Positions 1 through 5,603 of a stretch of DNA of 19,910 nucleotides are shown piece after piece. Origin of the DNA: Flavobacteriales bacterium (GTDB taxonomy: Bacteria; Bacteroidota; Bacteroidia; Flavobacteriales; BACL11); contig JABJNS010000066.1 in the NCBI GenBank assembly GCA_018664745.1, forward strand, positions 1 through 19,910. Reading direction: 5' to 3'. Position 1 is the stretch's first letter. Each line of letters opens with the position of its first letter. Under the pieces are notes generated by a model. It saw only the letters and a list, made by a program, of their open reading frames with translations, was not told the origin of the DNA and did not search any database. A program made the translations under genes and the position numbers.

Positions 1-32
1 AAAATTATTAGAATTAATACAAATAGAGTTGA

Positions 33-602
33 ATGAGAAATAAATTAGTACCTTTGAAAAATAAACTTACGAATACAGAGAAAGAAAAAGAAGAGAAACA
101 ATCTATTATGGAAGGATTTTTTGAAAGAGGCTTGTGGTCAAGTAGATATATTGTAGTTCTTGCGGTAGTATTTTCGGTGATTTCTGCAATGTCATTATTT
201 CTTATTGGTAGCTATGAAATAGTTTATACCTTAATTCATGACAGTCCATTATCTGCAAGTCATCAGGGGCATTCTCATTCTAAACTGATGTCAAAAATAA
301 TTGGAGCCATTGATTTGTATTTAATAGGAGTTGTGTTATTAATTTTTGGATTTGGAATTTATGAGCTTTTTATCTCAAGAATTGATGTTGCAAGAAAAAA
401 TACAGATGTAACAATATTAGAAGTGAAAAATATAGATGATCTAAAGAATAAGATTATTAAAGTAATTATTATGGTGCTAATAGTTACATTCTTTAAAAAA
501 GTTTTGGATATGAATTATAATTCTCCAGTAGAGATGATGTATTTTGCAGTATCTATTTTTGCATTGTCGTTTGGAGTTTTCTTAATAAACAGAAAAAATT
601 AA
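33..602 (+). CDS. UPF0114 (YqhA-like) family inner-membrane protein
   Basis: Small integral membrane protein of the UPF0114/YqhA family, whose biochemical role is not established. From residue 26 on (MEGFFERGLWSSRY) the sequence lines up in order with E. coli YqhA: an amphipathic start, a membrane segment at about 38-65, a second at about 90-114 (GAIDLYLIGVVLLIFGFGIYE) followed by the family's conserved FISRID stretch, then helices at about 143-160 and 166-186. ATG 33 gives 189 residues with a Lys/Glu-rich head of 25 residues. An internal ATG at 108 gives 164 residues, the usual family length, so 108 may be the true start. The loop between the first two membrane segments carries a His-rich stretch (H77, H80, H82) that is absent from the E. 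coli protein. A gap of 33 bases separates it from the next gene, so the two may be cotranscribed. Family call firm; start and function uncertain. Confidence 0.82.
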   Translation: MRNKLVPLKNKLTNTEKEKEEKQSIMEGFFERGLWSSRYIVVLAVVFSVISAMSLFLIGSYEIVYTLIHDSPLSASHQGHSHSKLMSKIIGAIDLYLIGVVLLIFGFGIYELFISRIDVARKNTDVTILEVKNIDDLKNKIIKVIIMVLIVTFFKKVLDMNYNSPVEMMYFAVSIFALSFGVFLINRKN

Positions 603-635
603 TAATCCTACTACTAACTACTTTAATAAAAATAA

Positions 636-971
636 ATGGAAAAAACTAATAGCTGGACGCAAGAAGAATTTAAAGCATACTTATTAATTTATGCTTCTGA
701 ATCGGATCATACTGTAACTGAAGAAGAAAAAGAATTGCTTGAAACAGGATTAGATAAAGAGTTAATAAAGAAAATAAGTAAGGAAATTAAAGAAGATAAT
801 GATTACCAAAGACTTCAAAAAGTGTCGGCTTATATTCAAGATAATGATTGCACTCAATCAGATTTAGATATTTTACTTAATGAAATGAAAGAAATTTTTA
901 TGTCAGATGGTGATTTTGATGTAATGGAACAAGCTGCTTTTCGTTTTATGAAGAAAATGTTAAAGGTTTAA
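636..971 (+). CDS. TerB-like small helical protein
   Basis: Acidic, all-helical protein of 111 residues without signal peptide or membrane segment. It resembles the TerB/TerB-like fold: two helix-turn units, each with an acidic turn followed by a helix starting with Glu (around residues 21-33, SESDHTVTEEEKELL, and 89-99, MSDGDFDVMEQAAF). In TerB-family proteins such Asp-Gly turns sit at the start of helices and form a metal-binding acidic patch. The second turn here matches the usual xDGxFxxxE pattern well and the first only loosely. No other domain is visible. The ATG is preceded by an A-rich leader with no Shine-Dalgarno, as usual in this phylum. Its 3' end overlaps the end of the convergent nadR-like gene by 12 bases. 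Fold assignment is inferred from pattern only; the function is unknown. Confidence 0.6.
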   Translation: MEKTNSWTQEEFKAYLLIYASESDHTVTEEEKELLETGLDKELIKKISKEIKEDNDYQRLQKVSAYIQDNDCTQSDLDILLNEMKEIFMSDGDFDVMEQAAFRFMKKMLKV

Positions 972-1478
972 AAATAAGTTTAAATTCTTCAAAATATTTT
1001 TTACCCTATCATTACCTTTTACAACAACATATTGGTGTCCAAACCTTTTTAATTCGGTTTTGTAAATTTCAAAAAGTTCATCTCTATTTATAGGATTTTC
1101 TCTTTGTGGGTCGGCTTCCCAAGGGATGTCAGGTTTACATAAAAGATAAAACCTGTTTTCTAATGTTTGTTTTTCTATTTGTTCCAAAATCCATTTATCA
1201 CAATTACCATATTTGTACTCGCTCCAAATTTTAATGGTGATTAAATCAGTATCGTGTATAGATAGTTGTTGGTTGCTAGTAGTTAGTTGTTCAGATGCTA
1301 ATTGTCCTTTTGCAATTTCTAGCAAATCATTCTGTGTGTACTCTCTGTCTAAATCACTAAGAAATTCTCTTGCAAATTCTTTAGAAAACGGAATTTTAAA
1401 ATGAGTCGATAGTTGCTGACAAAGTGTAGTTTTTCCACTGCTTTCAGGCCCTGTTATAATGATTTTAAGCGAGTTCAT
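960..1478 (-). CDS. nadR: NadR-type ribosylnicotinamide kinase (P-loop ATPase)
   Basis: Cytoplasmic P-loop kinase of 172 residues corresponding to the C-terminal kinase domain of NadR; the NMN adenylyltransferase and repressor domains of enterobacterial NadR are absent. Visible motifs are Walker A GPESSGKT at 10-17, the KEFAREFL segment at 33-40, the DTDL motif at 76-79 followed by the conserved IWSEYKYG stretch at 84-91, and a lid segment PDIPWEADPQRENP at 116-129, all typical of NadR kinases. The expected reaction is ATP-dependent phosphorylation of nicotinamide riboside to NMN, which traps the vitamin after uptake. The gene starts with ATG and overlaps the end of pnuC by 14 bases, so the two are translationally coupled, supporting transporter plus trapping kinase. 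Residues 63-76 are encoded by a low-complexity DNA stretch that looks like a Bacteroidota intergenic repeat. It is the last gene of the reverse cluster and has no visible terminator. Confidence 0.82.
   Translation of the reverse strand: MNSLKIIITGPESSGKTTLCQQLSTHFKIPFSKEFAREFLSDLDREYTQNDLLEIAKGQLASEQLTTSNQQLSIHDTDLITIKIWSEYKYGNCDKWILEQIEKQTLENRFYLLCKPDIPWEADPQRENPINRDELFEIYKTELKRFGHQYVVVKGNDRVKNILKNLNLFLNL
1263..1292 (-). repeat. CTAACTACT-type low-complexity stretch inside the nadR-like gene
   Basis: The reverse strand here is a run of near-repeats of AACTA/AACAACT units, containing CTAACTACT, a 9-mer also present in the gap before the TerB-like gene (about 614-622). It resembles short repeats often seen between genes in Bacteroidota but here encodes residues 63-76 of the kinase. 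Confidence 0.35.
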
Positions 1479-2061
1479 TGTTGCGTTTTAACCAAGCAAA
1501 ATATCCGAAAATTGCAATAAAAGTATAAGCTAAAAACAGGAGGGAAGTAAGGTGTAAGTCCCTGCTAAAATAGAGGTAGACTGAGACGGCATCAATCACT
1601 ATCCAGTATAGCCAATTTCCTAATACTTTTTTAGTAACCATGTATGTGGCAACAATTGAAATTACTGTAGTAAAGGAATCTACTAAAGGCATAGCAGCAT
1701 TAGTGTAGGTTGTGAAATAAAAGCCCATTAAAAAAGTAAGTATAGTCCCTATTAATAGAATGAGCAAATGTTTGCTAATTGACCATTGTTGTATCTGTAG
1801 TGTGCTATCATTTTTATTCCATTGGTAATAGCCGTAAAATGCCATAAATAAGTAGAAAATTTGCAATCCTGTTTCTGGGTAGAGTTGGGCTGTATAGCAA
1901 ATATAAACATAAAGAATAACACTAATTGCAGCTGCTCCCCAGCACCAAATACTTTCTTTAGCTGCAAGTATTACATAAATGATACTAAAAAATACAGCAA
2001 CACTCTCAATGAAACTCCAATTGAAATCAAGTTGTGTAAGGATTTGTAGAATGTCGTTCAC
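1465..2061 (-). CDS. pnuC: PnuC-family vitamin transporter (nicotinamide riboside, possibly thiamine)
   Basis: Polytopic inner-membrane protein of 198 residues with about seven hydrophobic helices. It carries PnuC hallmarks: an early SVAVFFSIIYVILAAKESIWCW segment (about 19-41), an aromatic QIFYLFMAFYGYYQW stretch around 67-81, and the NWLYWIVIDAVSVYLYF segment near 148-164. PnuC proteins move an uncharged vitamin by facilitated diffusion, and intracellular phosphorylation traps it. The overlapping NadR-type kinase makes nicotinamide riboside the most likely substrate, but the upstream thiamine-binding-fold gene means a thiamine-type (PnuT) role is not excluded. The start must be the GTG at 2061: an in-frame stop lies two codons upstream and no later Met precedes the first membrane helix. 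That stop is the stop codon of the preceding gene, so the order is stop, one codon, GTG start, all in one frame. Family firm, substrate inferred. Confidence 0.86.
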   Translation of the reverse strand: MNDILQILTQLDFNWSFIESVAVFFSIIYVILAAKESIWCWGAAAISVILYVYICYTAQLYPETGLQIFYLFMAFYGYYQWNKNDSTLQIQQWSISKHLLILLIGTILTFLMGFYFTTYTNAAMPLVDSFTTVISIVATYMVTKKVLGNWLYWIVIDAVSVYLYFSRDLHLTSLLFLAYTFIAIFGYFAWLKRNNELA

Positions 2062-2064
2062 TTT

Positions 2065-2325
2065 TTAGAAACTAGGTTTTTCTTCTAAGTCAGAATTGAT
2101 GACTTTTAGTGTAAATACAACTGAATTTTCATTCAAGAAAGTACTTTCCATTTCACTATTTATGGCATTCATTACTTGTTTGTAATCCCCAAAAACCTGT
2201 GTGCTCATACCGTTAGTGTCCACTTTTACAAAAGGATATTTTCTTAAGTTTTTAATAAATTGTATAATGGAAGGTTTAAAATCTTCCTTTAAAGGATACA
2301 TTGATATTTCTACTGAGCAATCCAT
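2065..2325 (-). CDS. YkoF/MTH1187-like thiamine-binding-fold protein
   Basis: Small soluble protein (86 residues) of the MTH1187/YkoF superfamily, a ferredoxin-like fold whose characterised YkoF member binds thiamine or its pyrimidine moiety. Diagnostic segments are EISMYPL at 6-12 (first strand) and TNGMSTQVFG at 37-46 (second strand and turn), followed by a helix and a closing strand, VVFTLKVIN. The ATG at 2325 shares one base with the stop of the GGGP synthase gene (TAATG), a standard coupling arrangement; an upstream in-frame TTG at 2331 is less likely. Four bases after its stop lies the pnuC start. No signal peptide is present, so it is probably a cytoplasmic binding or sensor protein rather than a periplasmic one. 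Its place beside pnuC is the reason to consider a thiamine link. Family fairly sure, ligand inferred. Confidence 0.72.
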   Translation of the reverse strand: MDCSVEISMYPLKEDFKPSIIQFIKNLRKYPFVKVDTNGMSTQVFGDYKQVMNAINSEMESTFLNENSVVFTLKVINSDLEEKPSF

Positions 2326-3062
2326 TAGCAATTATGTATTGCATTAGCAATTTCTGAAATCAGGTTTTCATCTTTTTCAATTGCATTTCCTACTACAATA
2401 ATATCGGCTCCAGCTTTACAATTAGCTGCTGCTTTTTCGCCACTACTAATTCCACCTCCAATAATAACAGGGCAATCTACTGAGTGGCTAACGCTTGCTA
2501 TCATTTTTTCTGAAATAGGATTTTTGGCACCACTACCCCCATCCATAAAAATGAGTTTTAGTCCGAGCATCTCTCCGGCCATAGCCGTACAAGCAGCAAC
2601 AGCATTTTTATCAGCAGGGATAGGAGTGGTATTGCTCATATAAGAAACAGTAGTTGGTTTCCCGCTATCAATTAACATGTATCCTGTTGGTAATACTTCT
2701 AATGAGGATTGCTTTAAGATTGGAGCTGTAATGACTTGTTTTCCAATTAGCATTTCTGCATTTCTTCCTGAAATTAAAGAGAGAAAAAGAATTCCATCAG
2801 CCTTATCATTTACTTGCATTGCATTTCCTGGGAAAAGTACTACAGGAATATTGGAATGCTCTTTTAAAGTGGATAGGCAGGAATCCAAACTGTCATTTGT
2901 AAGCAATGAACCTCCTACAAAAAAGTAATCTGTTTTAGCTTGTTTTGCTTTTTCAATAACACTAATTAGTGCTGATTTATCTTGCTTATCTGGGTCAATT
3001 AAAAGGGCAAAAGATTTTTTATTTGCTTTTTTGTCTGCTAAAATTTGATTGTAGATATTCAT
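2325..3062 (-). CDS. Geranylgeranylglyceryl/heptaprenylglyceryl phosphate synthase
   Basis: TIM-barrel prenyltransferase of the GGGPS/PcrB family, 245 residues. It joins a long prenyl diphosphate to sn-glycerol-1-phosphate to form an ether bond, the first step of ether-lipid synthesis in archaea; a bacterial branch is common in Bacteroidota. Motifs in order are LIDPDK at 21-26 (Mg2+ ligand region), VGGS at 49-52, FPG at 77-79, SLISGRN at 95-101, GYMLIDSGKPTTVSY at 127-141, and the phosphate-binding loops MDGGSG at 173-178 and IGGGISSG at 201-208. The ATG at 3062 is preferred over an in-frame TTG at 3083, which would overlap the upstream transferase gene and add seven residues not needed by the barrel. 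It is followed with TAATG overlap by the YkoF-like gene. Prenyl chain length cannot be read from the sequence by eye. Confidence in the family is high. Confidence 0.9.
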   Translation of the reverse strand: MNIYNQILADKKANKKSFALLIDPDKQDKSALISVIEKAKQAKTDYFFVGGSLLTNDSLDSCLSTLKEHSNIPVVLFPGNAMQVNDKADGILFLSLISGRNAEMLIGKQVITAPILKQSSLEVLPTGYMLIDSGKPTTVSYMSNTTPIPADKNAVAACTAMAGEMLGLKLIFMDGGSGAKNPISEKMIASVSHSVDCPVIIGGGISSGEKAAANCKAGADIIVVGNAIEKDENLISEIANAIHNC

Positions 3063-3073
3063 AAGTTGTATTT

Positions 3074-3655
3074 CTAATTGCAAACATACACTAAATAGTG
3101 ATTATTTATTTTTTGATAGTTTATGTTTAATTCTTTGTTTTTGAATTGGATACTAATTTCCCCTTTTTCTTTTGCTGTAAATTCTGGAATTATGATGTCC
3201 TTTATGAAATCAACACCTCCTTTTTGATGCCATTTAAAAACAGCTTCTTTGCAGCACCAAATTAAAGTTGCTTTTTCTTTGTTTAGGTTTCTTAAGTTTT
3301 TTTCTGAAATAAATTTTGAAGACAAGCGCAAGGTTTTTTCTGAAATTTTCTCAATATCTAACCCTACTTTTTTATCGCTTATAATTACTGCAACTAACTC
3401 CTTGGAATGAGAAATAGAGATGTGCTTTCCATTTTCTAATTCAGGAGCATTAAATTCATTGTAAATAATTGTTGCATTTGGGCTAAGTTGTTCAAGCAAT
3501 AACCTACTGGCTAAAAACTCTTTTTTTCTTTTCTCTGTTTTGAATTTTGCAGCATAAAATGAATCAGCTAATTGTAGAAGTTCAACTAATGATTCGGATA
3601 AGTCCCAAAGCGCTATAGAGCAGTTATTTTCTGTTGTATTTAGGATGATCCCCAT
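3074..3655 (-). CDS. Sfp-type 4'-phosphopantetheinyl transferase
   Basis: Enzyme of 193 residues that moves the phosphopantetheine arm of coenzyme A onto a conserved Ser of carrier proteins. Signatures of the Sfp/AcpT superfamily are visible: ISISHSKELVAV at 79-90, GLDIE at 98-102 with Mg2+-binding D100 and E102, and WCCKEAVFK at 133-141 with E137 and K141. A conserved arginine/lysine-rich segment precedes them (KRKKEFLASRLLLEQL, 42-57). It is the first gene of the five-gene reverse cluster and begins with ATG; the divergent ahcY gene starts 64 bases away. A weak promoter-like TACATTCG (reverse strand, 3674-3681) lies upstream and would sit inside the spacer of the ahcY promoter. The gap to the GGGP synthase ATG is 11 bases. 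The carrier protein served (fatty-acid ACP or a secondary-metabolism carrier) cannot be told from this window. Confidence 0.88.
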   Translation of the reverse strand: MGIILNTTENNCSIALWDLSESLVELLQLADSFYAAKFKTEKRKKEFLASRLLLEQLSPNATIIYNEFNAPELENGKHISISHSKELVAVIISDKKVGLDIEKISEKTLRLSSKFISEKNLRNLNKEKATLIWCCKEAVFKWHQKGGVDFIKDIIIPEFTAKEKGEISIQFKNKELNINYQKINNHYLVYVCN

Positions 3656-3670
3656 ATCTTAATATATTGG

Positions 3671-3700
3671 TTGCGAATGTAATAATTATGATTATCTTTG
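3671..3700 (+). promoter_or_regulatory. Bacteroidota-type promoter for ahcY
   Basis: A TTG at 3671-3673 and TATCTTTG at 3693-3700 are separated by exactly 19 bases, a full match to the flavobacterial housekeeping consensus (TTG, 19 bp, TANNTTTG). Transcription would start about 6-7 bases after the -7 box, giving a leader of only about a dozen bases before the ahcY ATG at 3720. Confidence 0.75.
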
Positions 3701-3719
3701 CCGTTCTTAAAAATAAAAA

Positions 3720-5021
3720 ATGGAAACTATGAGTTATAAAGTAAAAGATATCTCCTTAGCAGAGTGGGGGAGAAAAGAAATCACTTTGGCAGAGGCCGAA
3801 ATGCCAGGATTAATGTCAATTAGAGAAGAGTATGAAGATAGTAAGCCATTGGCAGGAGCAAGAATTGCTGGTTGTTTACATATGACTGTTCAAACGGCAG
3901 TTTTAATTGAAACATTAGTTCATTTAGGAGCTGAGGTTACTTGGTCATCTTGTAATATTTTTTCTACTCAAGATCAGGCAGCAGCAGCTATTGCAGCAAC
4001 AGGAGTTCCTGTTTTTGCTTGGAAAGGATTATCAGAAGAAGAATTTGATTGGTGTATTTTACAAACACTTACTGCCTTTGAAGGTGGTAAATCATTAAAT
4101 ATGATTTTAGATGATGGTGGTGATTTAACGAATATGGTTTTTGATCGTTTTCCAGAAATGGTTGCTGATATTAAAGGTCTTTCAGAAGAAACAACTACTG
4201 GAGTACACAGGTTGTATGAAAGAATGGAGAAAGGAACACTTTTAACACCTGCTATTAATATTAATGATTCAGTTACTAAATCAAAATTTGATAATAAATA
4301 CGGATGTAAAGAATCATTAGTAGATGCAATTAGAAGAGCTACTGATGTAATGATGGCTGGTAAAGTTGCTGTTGTTGCTGGTTATGGTGATGTTGGTAAA
4401 GGTTCTGCAGCTTCTTTAAGAGGTGCTGGAGCTAGAGTTATTGTTACTGAAATTGATCCTATTTGTGCTTTACAAGCAGCAATGGATGGTTTTGCGGTGA
4501 AAAGAATGGATGATGCTTGTAAAAATGCTGATATCATTGTTACAACAACAGGGAATAAAGATATTATTCAGTCGCGTCATTTTGAGAGTATGAAAGACAA
4601 AACGATTGTTTGTAATATCGGTCATTTTGATAATGAAATTGATGTAGCTTGGTTGAATGACAACTGGGGACATACTAAGGATACAGTAAAGCCTCAAGTG
4701 GATATGTATACTATTGATGGAAAAGATATTATTCTACTTGCTGAAGGTAGGTTAGTGAATTTAGGATGTGCTACAGGGCATCCTTCATTTGTGATGTCTA
4801 ATTCATTTACAAATCAAGTTTTAGCGCAATTAGAGTTATGGAATAATACTGATGCGTATAAAAATGAAGTATATATGTTGCCTAAACATTTGGATGAAAA
4901 AGTAGCTAGATTACACTTGGCTAAAATTGGGGTTGAGTTAGAAACTTTGCGCCCGGATCAAGCAGAATATATTGGTGTAACGGTTGAAGGTCCTTATAAG
5001 CCGGAATATTATAGGTACTAA
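3720..5021 (+). CDS. ahcY: Adenosylhomocysteinase (S-adenosylhomocysteine hydrolase)
   Basis: Cytoplasmic NAD-dependent enzyme that splits S-adenosylhomocysteine into adenosine and homocysteine, removing the product inhibitor of methyltransferases and feeding the methyl cycle. The 433 residues are full length. Visible signatures are SLAEWGRKEI near the start (12-21), MTVQTAVLIETL at 55-66, DDGGDLT at 131-137, NDSVTKSKFDN at 182-192 with the substrate/NAD-contacting Lys and Asp, the Rossmann loop GYGDVGKG at 221-228, CNIGHFDNEID around 298-308, a GHPSFVMSNSFTNQVLAQ stretch near the dimer region, and a C-terminal KPEYYRY, the tail that contacts the neighbouring subunit's NAD. ATG 3720 is used; Met4 is a possible alternative. 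It has its own clear promoter and ends in a strong hairpin terminator, so it appears monocistronic. Confidence 0.97.
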   Translation: METMSYKVKDISLAEWGRKEITLAEAEMPGLMSIREEYEDSKPLAGARIAGCLHMTVQTAVLIETLVHLGAEVTWSSCNIFSTQDQAAAAIAATGVPVFAWKGLSEEEFDWCILQTLTAFEGGKSLNMILDDGGDLTNMVFDRFPEMVADIKGLSEETTTGVHRLYERMEKGTLLTPAININDSVTKSKFDNKYGCKESLVDAIRRATDVMMAGKVAVVAGYGDVGKGSAASLRGAGARVIVTEIDPICALQAAMDGFAVKRMDDACKNADIIVTTTGNKDIIQSRHFESMKDKTIVCNIGHFDNEIDVAWLNDNWGHTKDTVKPQVDMYTIDGKDIILLAEGRLVNLGCATGHPSFVMSNSFTNQVLAQLELWNNTDAYKNEVYMLPKHLDEKVARLHLAKIGVELETLRPDQAEYIGVTVEGPYKPEYYRY

Positions 5022-5041
5022 AGTTAAATTTAGATATAATA

Positions 5042-5083
5042 AATCATTAAAAAAGCCCGATTTCTCGGGCTTTTTTAATGATT
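5042..5083. terminator. Bidirectional intrinsic terminator between ahcY and the lipoprotein gene
   Basis: A perfect 19-bp inverted repeat with a 4-base loop (TTTC). The core is a GC stem, AAAAAAGCCCGA paired with TCGGGCTTTTTT, flanked by A and T runs on both sides, so it can terminate both strands. Its right arm covers the last two codons and the stop codon of the convergent lipoprotein gene (TAA at 5077-5075). Confidence 0.9.
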
Positions 5084-5491
5084 GTAAATTCTCATTTGAC
5101 TGCCGTTTAAGCTCCAATTGTACATTTTTAATGGAAGTAGAGCTGGTGAGTTCAAAACACTTGCATTATTGCTTAGTAAAAAAGCTGAGCTGCAGCAATT
5201 GCAATAGGCTATTCCAGCATCTACTGAATCAATATACGAACAAGCGAGTGAAGGTTCATAGCTGCAATTCCTATCATATACTTTATAGTCATTTCCTACC
5301 CCATGGTAAATTATGATTCCTTCAACACCTCCTTCAATAAAAATAGAGCTTCCTGAAACTTGTAAATCGCTATATTCTGGCAAACTCAAATCAATATGAA
5401 TATTTACATAAACATCTTCAATATAATCATCTTTAGAGTTGCAACTTGCAATTAATAGGCTGAAGCTAAGAAGATAAACGATTGTTTTCAT
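5075..5491 (-). CDS. Rieske-fold-like lipoprotein without His ligands
   Basis: Small lipoprotein of 138 residues. ATG 5491 is chosen because it places a clean lipoprotein signal peptide at the start (MKTIVYLLSFSLLIASC, lipobox IASC, acylated Cys17); an upstream in-frame start at 5530 would add 13 residues before it. The mature part resembles Rieske-type ferredoxin subunits: GIIIYHGVGNDYKVYDRNC at 58-76, a second Cys motif CNCCSSAF at 97-104, and a closing PLKMYNWSLNGSQMRIYN at 120-137, which in order and spacing match the two cluster-binding loops and last strands of a Rieske domain. The usual Cys-x-His and Cys-x-x-His pairs read C76-S-Y78 and C97-x-x-C100, so no normal [2Fe-2S] site is present. 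Additional cysteines are C84 and C99. Probably attached to a membrane facing the periplasm or the surface. The fold is inferred from pattern; the function is unknown. Confidence 0.66.
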   Translation of the reverse strand: MKTIVYLLSFSLLIASCNSKDDYIEDVYVNIHIDLSLPEYSDLQVSGSSIFIEGGVEGIIIYHGVGNDYKVYDRNCSYEPSLACSYIDSVDAGIAYCNCCSSAFLLSNNASVLNSPALLPLKMYNWSLNGSQMRIYNH

Positions 5492-5551
5492 ACTTGCAAT
5501 TTTATGAAAAAGAAATGGATTTATCTTCAAGTATCGTGTTAAATTATTTGC

Positions 5552-5559
5552 TATCTTTA
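5552..5559 (+). promoter_or_regulatory. Probable -7 element for the receptor operon
   Basis: TATCTTTA matches TANNTTTG in seven of eight positions and lies 44 bases before the receptor ATG. No TTG is found at the expected distance upstream, so the promoter is weaker than that of ahcY or needs an activator. A second, poorer candidate is TATATTTA at 5580-5587. Confidence 0.38.
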
Positions 5560-5603
5560 CGGCCTTTAAAAACAGAATCTATATTTAAACGAAACATTAT
5601 ACC

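Noticed and set aside
3063..3083. TTG-started extension of the GGGP synthase
   Set aside because: It would overlap the upstream transferase gene; the ATG at 3062 leaves a normal barrel start and an 11-base gap.
3656..3719. Possible SAH riboswitch in front of ahcY
   Set aside because: The gap is 64 bases and is taken up by a promoter placing the start only about a dozen bases before the ATG, too short for an aptamer.
4984..5316. Forward open frame of 110 codons overlapping the end of ahcY and the lipoprotein gene
   Set aside because: It reads through the terminator hairpin and lies antisense to a lipoprotein gene with a clear lipobox and Rieske-like motifs; its own translation has no recognisable domain.
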